Assembly (NCBI GenBank): GCA_934219025.1 | Contig: CAKQDG010000077.1 | Location: 1 to 11,300, forward strand | Origin: an uncultured Prevotella sp. | GTDB taxonomy: Bacteria; Bacteroidota; Bacteroidia; Bacteroidales; Bacteroidaceae | Length of the DNA stretch: 11,300 nucleotides | Direction: 5' to 3' | Shown here: positions 6,287 to 11,300 of the stretch, one piece after another | Numbering within the stretch: the first letter of the stretch is position 1 | Layout: each line of letters starts with the position of its first letter | Notes under the pieces: generated by a model | The model's input: only the letters and a program-made list of their open reading frames with translations | Database searches by the model: none | Told to the model about the DNA's origin: nothing | Translations under genes and position numbers: made by a program

Positions 6287-6683
6287 CAAAGAAATATTGA
6301 TGTACACTCTTAAGAAAATAAGGGAAACAATTCTGAGAATTATCAGTAATTCAGAAAAAATAGATTCAGCCGACTATTATCTGTTGTCGCCAGCCGGAAT
6401 GGAAAGGCTTGAAAGCACATGTATGCTCCTGTTGGCAATCGGGGAAAGCATTAAGGGCGTAGATAAAATGACAAACAAAAAATTGTTGTGCAATTATCCA
6501 GAAACAGACTGGAAAGGGGCAATGGGAATAAGAGACATTATTGCACATCATTATTTCGATATAGACGAAAGCATTGTATACAGCGTTGTAAAGGATAAAC
6601 TTCCGGGTATGCTGAAAACAATAAACAGAATAATTGAAGATATAAAAGAACAAAACAGCAAATGCACAAGGCAGGATTCGTGA
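6279..6683 (+). CDS. hepT: HepT-like HEPN (DUF86) toxin
   Basis: An all-helical HEPN-domain protein of the DUF86 family, the toxin half of HEPN/MNT modules and a predicted RNase. I prefer the ATG at 6279 (134 residues, starting MRDKEILMYTLKKIRETILR), which matches the usual family start; an in-frame ATG at 6270 would add three residues. The catalytic motif RX4HXY is intact: Arg85-Asp-Ile-Ile-Ala-His90-His-Tyr92 (GIRDIIAHHYFD). Tyr92 is the position expected to be AMPylated by MntA. LAIGESIK at 52-59 is another DUF86 landmark. The last seven codons lie inside era (22-base overlap, 6662-6683). Six of seven arginine codons are AGA/AGG, against 2 of 25 in der. The module sits inside an otherwise housekeeping gene row. 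The pair is strongly supported; toxicity itself is inferred from the family. Confidence 0.87.
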   Translation: MRDKEILMYTLKKIRETILRIISNSEKIDSADYYLLSPAGMERLESTCMLLLAIGESIKGVDKMTNKKLLCNYPETDWKGAMGIRDIIAHHYFDIDESIVYSVVKDKLPGMLKTINRIIEDIKEQNSKCTRQDS

Positions 6684-7543
6684 ATATCGTGGGAAACCCG
6701 AACGTGGGAAAATCCACACTGATGAACCAACTGGTGGGCGAGCGCATCAGCATCGCCACATTCAAGGCGCAAACCACCAGACACCGTATAATGGGCATCG
6801 TAAATACCGACGAGGCACAGATTGTATTTTCTGACACACCGGGTGTGCTCAAGCCTAACTACAAATTGCAGGAGTCTATGCTCGCCTTCTCAGAGTCGGC
6901 GCTGACAGACGCCGACGTGTTGCTCTATGTTACCGACGTAGTGGAGAACCCGGAAAAAAACATGGAATTTCTGGAGAAGGTGCAGAAAATGACAATCCCC
7001 GTAATCCTGCTTATAAACAAGATTGACCAGAGCGACCAGAAGACGCTCGGCTCTCTCGTAACAAAATGGCATGCCCTTCTGCCCAACGCCGAAATCTTGC
7101 CACTGTCGGCAAAAAACAAGTTCGGTGTGGACATGCTGCTCAAACGCATAAAGGAACTGCTGCCAGATTCCCCACCCTATTTCGACAAGGAACAGCTGAC
7201 CGACAAACCGGCACGCTTCTTCGTGAGCGAGATTATCCGCGAGAAAATCCTGCTCTACTACGACAAGGAGATTCCATATTCTGTAGAAGTGGCAGTGCAG
7301 TCGTTTAAGGAAGACGAAAAACATATACACATCCACGCCGTGATTTATGTGGAGCGCGACTCTCAAAAGGGCATCATCATAGGGCATCAGGGAGTGGCAC
7401 TCAAAAAACTCGGGTCGGAGGCAAGAAAATCCCTCGAAAGATTCTTCGGCAAAAAAATATATCTGGAACTCTTCGTGAAAGTGGACAAAGACTGGAGAAG
7501 CTCTAAACGGGAGCTCGACAACTTTGGGTATAACCCGGAGTAA
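6662..7543 (+). CDS. era: Ribosome-assembly GTPase Era
   Basis: An essential GTPase that binds the 3' end of 16S rRNA during 30S maturation. It has 293 residues, the normal length. The GTPase domain holds GNPNVGKS (G1, 11-18), the switch I threonines in AQTTRHR (36-42), DTPG (G3, 58-61), NKID (G4, 119-122) and LSAK (G5, 148-151). A C-terminal KH domain follows, with KGIIIGHQGVALKKLGSEAR (236-255) around its GxxG loop. The start MHKAGFVNIVGNPNVGKS is the standard one, so the 22-base overlap with hepT is real rather than a start-site error. I see no promoter between mntA and era. Era is therefore probably transcribed with, and perhaps translationally coupled to, hepT. der follows after 104 bases. 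Confidence 0.97.
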   Translation: MHKAGFVNIVGNPNVGKSTLMNQLVGERISIATFKAQTTRHRIMGIVNTDEAQIVFSDTPGVLKPNYKLQESMLAFSESALTDADVLLYVTDVVENPEKNMEFLEKVQKMTIPVILLINKIDQSDQKTLGSLVTKWHALLPNAEILPLSAKNKFGVDMLLKRIKELLPDSPPYFDKEQLTDKPARFFVSEIIREKILLYYDKEIPYSVEVAVQSFKEDEKHIHIHAVIYVERDSQKGIIIGHQGVALKKLGSEARKSLERFFGKKIYLELFVKVDKDWRSSKRELDNFGYNPE

Positions 7544-7584
7544 GAAAAAAATGATGTAAAAATGGGAAAATGGAGTTCGCCCTA

Positions 7585-7622
7585 TCTCTCCCAATCCTCC
7601 CAGTTCTCCCATGACTCCCATA
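7585..7622 (+). repeat. C/T-rich repeat in the der leader
   Basis: In the 104-base gap between era and der, CTCCC/CTCCCA recurs four times (near 7588, 7598, 7606 and 7615). It includes TCCTCCCAGTTCTCCCA at 7595-7611, which also occurs exactly (leftward) before asnS at 356-372 and with one change before mlaF at 10178-10194. It ends in ACTCCCATAAAA, also closely matched before mlaF. No promoter motif is seen in this gap. Confidence 0.75.
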
Positions 7623-7647
7623 AAATTAAAACAGAAAACAACAACAT

Positions 7648-8961
7648 ATGGCAAACTTAGTAGCAATAGTAGGACGACCCAATGTGGGCAAGTCTACGCT
7701 CTTCAACCGCCTGACACAAAGTCGCCAGGCAATTGTTAGCGACGAGGCAGGCACCACCCGCGACCGCCAATACGGAAAGTGCGACTGGAACGGAAAGGAA
7801 TTCTCCGTTGTAGACACCGGCGGATGGGTTGTCAACAGTGATGATATTTTTGAAGAGGAAATACGCAAGCAGGTGCTCATCGCAACAGAAGAGGCCGACC
7901 TGATAATCTTCCTCGTAGACATTATGACGGGTGTTACCGATCTCGACATGGACGTGGCGAATATCCTTCGCCGCACAAAGATTCCGGTAATCCTCGCAGC
8001 AAACAAGACCGACAACAACACGCTGATATACAATGCGGCAGAATTCTACAAACTGGGACTTGGCGACCCTATGTGTATCAGTTCGGCAACGGGTAGCGGC
8101 ACCGGCGACTTGCTCGACGAAGTGATCAGCAAAATGACCGACAAGGGCGGTGAACTCCTCGAGGAGGGTATTCCGCGCTTTGCAGTGGTGGGGCGACCTA
8201 ATGCCGGCAAAAGCAGCATAATCAATGCCTTCATCGGTGAAGACCGCAACATAGTTACCGAGATTGCAGGAACAACTCGCGACAGTATCTATACGCGCTA
8301 CGACAAGTTCGGTTTCGACTTCTATCTTGTAGACACCGCCGGAATACGACGCAAGAACAAGGTTACGGAAGATCTGGAATTCTATTCCGTTATGCGCTCA
8401 ATCCGCGCCATCGAGAATTCAGACGTGTGCATTCTGATGATTGATGCCACCCGCGGCATCGAAGCTCAGGATATGAACATCTTCCAGCTCATTCAGAAAA
8501 ACAACAAGTCGCTCGTGGTAGTCGTAAACAAGTGGGACCTCGTGGAGAACAAAGACCAGAAGGTGATGGACACCTTCGTGAACGCAATACGCAACCGCAT
8601 GGCTCCGTTTACCGATTTCCCTATTGTCTTCGCCTCGGCTCTCACAAAGCAGAGGATTTTCAAGGTTCTGGAAACGGCAAAAGACGTTTACAAGAACCGC
8701 AAGATAAAAATTGGAACCACAAAGCTCAACGAGACGATGCTGCCGCTCATCGAGGCTTATCCGCCACCATCAATAAAAGGCAAATACATAAAGATAAAAT
8801 ACTGCTCGCAGCTGCCCAACACGCAGATTCCGTCGTTCGTGTTCTATGCCAACCTGCCGCAGTATATCAAGGAGCCATACAAGCGCTTCCTGGAAAACAA
8901 GATAAGGTCGAACTGGACTCTCACCGGTTCGCCGATAAATATCTTTATCCGGCAAAAGTAA
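7648..8961 (+). CDS. der: Tandem-GTPase ribosome assembly factor Der (EngA)
   Basis: An essential GTPase with two G domains and a C-terminal KH-like domain, acting in late 50S assembly. It has 437 residues. The first G domain holds GRPNVGKS (9-16), DTGG (56-59) and NKTD (119-122). The second holds GRPNAGKS (182-189), DTAG (229-232) and NKWD (294-297). The KH-like domain spans about 350-437, with [21 protein letters not shown] (382-402, key KYCSQ and PSFV) and a normal C-terminal IFIRQK. Both Walker A lysines and both NKxD motifs are intact, so both domains should bind GTP. The gene follows era and is followed after one base by a lipoprotein gene, suggesting translation-coupled expression. Confidence 0.98.
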   Translation: MANLVAIVGRPNVGKSTLFNRLTQSRQAIVSDEAGTTRDRQYGKCDWNGKEFSVVDTGGWVVNSDDIFEEEIRKQVLIATEEADLIIFLVDIMTGVTDLDMDVANILRRTKIPVILAANKTDNNTLIYNAAEFYKLGLGDPMCISSATGSGTGDLLDEVISKMTDKGGELLEEGIPRFAVVGRPNAGKSSIINAFIGEDRNIVTEIAGTTRDSIYTRYDKFGFDFYLVDTAGIRRKNKVTEDLEFYSVMRSIRAIENSDVCILMIDATRGIEAQDMNIFQLIQKNNKSLVVVVNKWDLVENKDQKVMDTFVNAIRNRMAPFTDFPIVFASALTKQRIFKVLETAKDVYKNRKIKIGTTKLNETMLPLIEAYPPPSIKGKYIKIKYCSQLPNTQIPSFVFYANLPQYIKEPYKRFLENKIRSNWTLTGSPINIFIRQK

Positions 8962-8962
8962 T

Positions 8963-9367
8963 ATGAGCGGAATAACAAAAACCACCGTTGCATCTCTTAT
9001 GGCGGCATTGGCCATGGCGGCATGCTCTTCGGGAAAGCCTAAGCCCGACTTCGCCGCTGCCGAGGCTGCAAAAGAACTTTACGACAGTCTGAACAACGGT
9101 GGATACAAGTATTTCACCGACATGTTCTTTCGCACGGAGCGCATCCCCGACAGCTATCGCGAACAGCTCGAGGCCAACTCGAAAATGTTTATTGCTGATC
9201 TGAAAAAAGAACACGGAGCATTGAGCGAAGTGAGAATACTTGACTGCAAAAACGACAGCCGCGGAGAAAATGCCGAAGCCTATATCATGCTCTGCTTTGC
9301 CGACAGCGTGAAAGAGGAAATCGTGGTGCCGATGACAAAACAAAACGGCAAATGGATGATGAAATAA
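8963..9367 (+). CDS. Small lipoprotein of unknown function (DUF4878-like)
   Basis: A 134-residue protein with an N-terminal lipoprotein signal: a basic start (MSGITKTTVA), a hydrophobic core (SLMAALAMAA) and the acceptor Cys21 followed by SSGKPKP. It is probably an envelope-attached protein. The mature part is about 113 residues, with an alternating helix and strand pattern (FAAAEAAKELYDSLNNGGY, EVRILDCKN, EAYIMLCFADSVKEEIVVPM). It ends with QNGKWMMK, which resembles the small NTF2-like lipoproteins often labelled DUF4878 in Bacteroidales. That family link is by resemblance only. The gene starts one base after der and ends 12 bases before the mlaE-like permease gene, so it may serve the lipid-transport pair or simply share the transcript. 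Confidence 0.75.
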   Translation: MSGITKTTVASLMAALAMAACSSGKPKPDFAAAEAAKELYDSLNNGGYKYFTDMFFRTERIPDSYREQLEANSKMFIADLKKEHGALSEVRILDCKNDSRGENAEAYIMLCFADSVKEEIVVPMTKQNGKWMMK

Positions 9368-9379
9368 AATAAAGAGAAA

Positions 9380-10126
9380 ATGTTTCTACACAAATATCTT
9401 ACAAGTTTCGGTAAATATCTGATTCTTATGGGGCGATCCATCGCCCGGCCTGAACGTATGCGGATGTTCATGAAGCAATACGTAAAAGAGATGTCGGGAC
9501 TGGGCGTCGATTCCATCGGCATTGTGCTACTGATATCTTTCTTCATCGGAGCCGTGATCTGCATCCAGATGAAGCTCAATATCCAGAGCCCATGGATGCC
9601 GCGCTGGGTTTCGGGATACACCACAAGAGAGATTCTCCTTTTGGAGTTCTCGTCTTCAATCATGTGTCTTATCCTTGCCGGAAAGGTGGGATCTAACATT
9701 GCATCGGAAATCGGCACAATGAGGGTAACTCAACAGATTGACGCCCTGGACATCATGGGCGTGAATTCGGCTTGCTACCTAATACTGCCCAAAATGATGG
9801 GACTGATCACGATTATGCCCTTTCTCGTAATATTCTCTTCGGCAACGGGAATAATCGGAGCATACGCCACGGCTTACATCGGACACGTGTTGAGTCCCGA
9901 CGACCTTACGGCGGGCCTGCAACACAGTTTCAATCCATGGTTTATGTGGATGAGCATAATAAAGAGCCTGTTTTTCGCATTTATCATAAGCAGCGTGTCG
10001 TCGTATTACGGTTATACAGTAGACGGCGGCTCTGTGGAGGTGGGCAAGGCGAGCACCAATGCCGTTGTAACGAGCAGCGTGCTGATTCTATGCTCCGACG
10101 TCTTCCTAACACAGCTGTTGAGCTGA
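9380..10126 (+). CDS. mlaE: MlaE-family phospholipid ABC transporter permease
   Basis: Inner-membrane permease of the MCE-type (Mla) lipid transporter that exchanges phospholipids between inner and outer membranes. The 248 residues are a normal MlaE length. A short amphipathic N terminus is followed by membrane segments at about 45-63, 84-100, 135-165 (a re-entrant pair), 186-207 and 227-247. The family motif GSNIASEIGTMRVTQQIDAL (104-123) followed by DIMG is the cytoplasmic coupling region that meets the ATPase. The mlaF-type ATPase follows after 93 bases of repeat-bearing spacer. No MCE-domain substrate-binding protein (MlaD) is encoded in the window. mlaE is used here as a family label; the substrate in Bacteroidales is inferred. 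Confidence 0.92.
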   Translation: MFLHKYLTSFGKYLILMGRSIARPERMRMFMKQYVKEMSGLGVDSIGIVLLISFFIGAVICIQMKLNIQSPWMPRWVSGYTTREILLLEFSSSIMCLILAGKVGSNIASEIGTMRVTQQIDALDIMGVNSACYLILPKMMGLITIMPFLVIFSSATGIIGAYATAYIGHVLSPDDLTAGLQHSFNPWFMWMSIIKSLFFAFIISSVSSYYGYTVDGGSVEVGKASTNAVVTSSVLILCSDVFLTQLLS

Positions 10127-10140
10127 TAGAATTATTTCAG

Positions 10141-10206
10141 TATTGGTAGTATTAGTCCTATAAGTCTTATAAGTCATTCCTTCCAGTTCTCCCAAGAACT
10201 CCCATT
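10141..10206 (+). repeat. Composite repeat in the mlaF leader (9-base tandem units plus C/T-rich motif)
   Basis: Four 9-base units in phase: TATTGGTAG (10141), TATTAGTCC (10150), TATAAGTCT (10159) and TATAAGTCA (10168). They are followed directly by TCCTTCCAGTTCTCCCA (10178-10194) and ACTCCCATTAAAA. The C/T-rich motif differs in one base from the copies before der and asnS. The mlaF ATG is 25 bases further on. No promoter motif is seen. Confidence 0.75.
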
Positions 10207-10219
10207 AAAAGAAAAAACA

Positions 10220-10993
10220 ATGATAGAAATAAAACATCTCTGCAAATCCTTCGACGATAAAGAGGTACTGAAAGACATCAGTGCCGTGTTTGAGAGCGGA
10301 AAGACCAACCTCATCATCGGACAGAGCGGTAGCGGAAAAACCGTGTTGATGAAGAATCTTGTGGGACTGCTCGAACCTACAAGCGGTGAAGTGCTCTACG
10401 ACGGCAGAAACTTCGTCACCATGTCGAAGAAGGAAAAGGTGATGATGCGTCGCGAAATGGGAATGATTTTCCAGAGTGCCGCCCTGTTCGATTCGCTGTC
10501 GGTGCTCGAGAATGTGATGTTTCCGCTCGACATGTTCTCGTCGATGAACTACCGGGAGCGTGTACGCCGCGCCCAGGAGTGTCTTGACCGTGTCAATCTG
10601 ATAGAGGCACAGAAGAAATTTCCCGACGAAATCTCCGGCGGTATGCAGAAGCGTGTGGCAATAGCCAGAGCCATTGCCTTGAATCCCAAATATCTGTTTT
10701 GCGACGAACCGAACTCTGGTCTCGACCCTAAAACCTCGCTCGTTATCGACGACCTTCTGCATGGCATCACCGAGGAATACAACATAACGACAATCATCAA
10801 CACCCACGACATGAACTCCGTAATGGGTATCGGCGAAAACATTATCTTTATATATAAAGGCGAGAAGGAATGGCAAGGCCAGAGTGCTGACATCATGGGC
10901 TCTACAAACCAAAAACTCACCGACTTTATCTTTGCCAGCGACTTGCTGAAAAAGATGAAAGAGAGCGAGATGGAGAAGATGGGCATAAAATAA
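10220..10993 (+). CDS. mlaF: MlaF-family ABC transporter ATPase
   Basis: Cytoplasmic ATPase that powers the MlaE-type permease. It has 257 residues. Walker A is GQSGSGKT (34-41), the Q-loop glutamine is Gln85 in MIFQSAALFDSLSV, the signature is ISGGMQKRVAIARA (138-151), and Walker B is YLFCDEP (158-164) with catalytic Glu163. The D-loop is SGLDP (166-170) and the switch histidine is His196 in INTHDMNS. SGGMQKR in place of SGGQQQR and the FDSLSVLENVMFPL segment are typical of MlaF rather than of amino-acid or MacB ATPases. A strong terminator lies about 50 bases after the stop, so the operon ends here without an mlaD-like gene. Confidence 0.94.
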   Translation: MIEIKHLCKSFDDKEVLKDISAVFESGKTNLIIGQSGSGKTVLMKNLVGLLEPTSGEVLYDGRNFVTMSKKEKVMMRREMGMIFQSAALFDSLSVLENVMFPLDMFSSMNYRERVRRAQECLDRVNLIEAQKKFPDEISGGMQKRVAIARAIALNPKYLFCDEPNSGLDPKTSLVIDDLLHGITEEYNITTIINTHDMNSVMGIGENIIFIYKGEKEWQGQSADIMGSTNQKLTDFIFASDLLKKMKESEMEKMGIK

Positions 10994-11044
10994 ACTTAGG
11001 AACATCTTCATACAGAAAAAAAGCTGAAAGCAATTAAACATAAT

Positions 11045-11099
11045 CTTCACAATAAAGAGTGCACTGTCTACCGACACCCTTTATTGTGAAGTTTTTTTT
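11045..11099 (+). terminator. Intrinsic terminator after mlaF
   Basis: CTTCACAATAAAG (11045-11057) is exactly complementary to CTTTATTGTGAAG (11079-11091), with three further inner pairs after one mismatch, and is followed by eight T (11092-11099). It closes the mntA-to-mlaF gene row. Confidence 0.93.
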
Positions 11100-11123
11100 G
11101 TATATTTAAATTCACAGTTTTAC

Positions 11124-11154
11124 TTGCATCTAACTTTTTATTTGACTAACTTTG
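11124..11154 (+). promoter_or_regulatory. Probable promoter driving the cobalamin riboswitch leader
   Basis: TTG at 11124-11126, a 20-base spacer, then TAACTTTG at 11147-11154, an exact TAnnTTTG -7 element. Transcription would begin near 11161, about 40 bases before the conserved riboswitch core. Confidence 0.75.
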
Positions 11155-11199
11155 CAAAGTCTTATAACTTTTAATAAAAAGCAGAAAAGAAGACACGCA

Positions 11200-11300
11200 A
11201 GCGGTTTGCCTCGTGAAACAGGCGATTAAAAGGGAATCGGGTGGAAATCCCGGACAGTCCCGCTGCTGTGAGCCGCCCTTATCTACGGGTTCAGACACAA
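11200..11300 (+). promoter_or_regulatory. Cobalamin (B12) riboswitch, 5' part, cut by the window edge
   Basis: An mRNA leader that binds adenosylcobalamin or related corrinoids and represses the gene downstream. The diagnostic core is present. A stem GCCT/AGGC stands at about 11208-11223 (P2). AGGGAATCGGGTGGAAATCC and CGGACAGTCCCGCTGCTGTG at 11231-11270 match the consensus GGGAA-GGTG-AATCC-AC-G-CCCGC-CTGT. The left boundary is approximate. The downstream B12 box and kissing-loop part, and the regulated gene, lie beyond position 11300. In Bacteroidales such leaders usually precede TonB-dependent corrinoid receptors or B12-related enzymes, but the target cannot be seen here. Confidence 0.93.

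Noticed and set aside
5933..6307. Leftward frame of 124 codons opposite mntA
   Set aside because: It covers the mntA promoter and the GSX10DXD-coding region on the other strand and has no recognisable features.
10205..11077. Long leftward frame of 290 codons opposite mlaF
   Set aside because: It is antisense to an ATPase with every catalytic motif intact and shows no domain of its own.

Overview
The window looks like a chromosomal segment of a Bacteroidales bacterium, most likely Prevotella or a close relative. Three things point that way. Promoters match the Bacteroidetes type (TTG or TTTG, about 20 bases, then TAnnTTTG). Start codons lack clear Shine-Dalgarno sequences and sit behind A-rich leaders. 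The gene order and protein sequences are typical of the group. The genus is an inference from sequence style, not from a search.

Layout. Positions 1-3316 hold a leftward housekeeping block: purB (adenylosuccinate lyase), an RluB-like 23S rRNA pseudouridine synthase with a long Gly/Tyr/Gln/Arg repeat tail at its N terminus, and the first 105 codons of asnS, which runs off the left edge. Positions 3317-4090 are a divergent spacer of about 770 bases. It carries the purB promoter on one side, the yceD promoter on the other, and two inverted repeats, with no convincing gene. Positions 4091-5844 hold a rightward yceD(DUF177)-rpmF-fabH cluster that ends in a strong intrinsic terminator. After a new promoter comes a two-gene HEPN/MNT toxin-antitoxin module (mntA-hepT, 5993-6683). 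The toxin gene overlaps the start of era by 22 bases. Then follow era and der (both ribosome-assembly GTPases), a small lipoprotein gene, an MlaE-type permease and an MlaF-type ATPase, closed by a second strong terminator at 11045-11099. The right edge contains a promoter and the 5' half of a cobalamin riboswitch whose target lies outside the window.

How the parts fit. Most genes serve ribosome and envelope upkeep: rRNA modification (RluB), L32, YceD, Era and Der on the ribosome side; FabH (start of fatty-acid synthesis) and MlaEF (phospholipid transport at the inner membrane) on the envelope side. The odd member is the mntA-hepT module. It has different arginine codon use from its neighbours, brings its own promoter, and sits between fabH and era so that the essential era gene appears to depend on transcription that starts upstream of the antitoxin gene.

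An intergenic repeat theme also runs through the window. A 17-base C/T-rich motif occurs in the leader of three genes (asnS, der, mlaF) in the same orientation relative to each gene. Short tandem repeats of 8 and 9 bases lie in the purB-rluB and mlaE-mlaF gaps.
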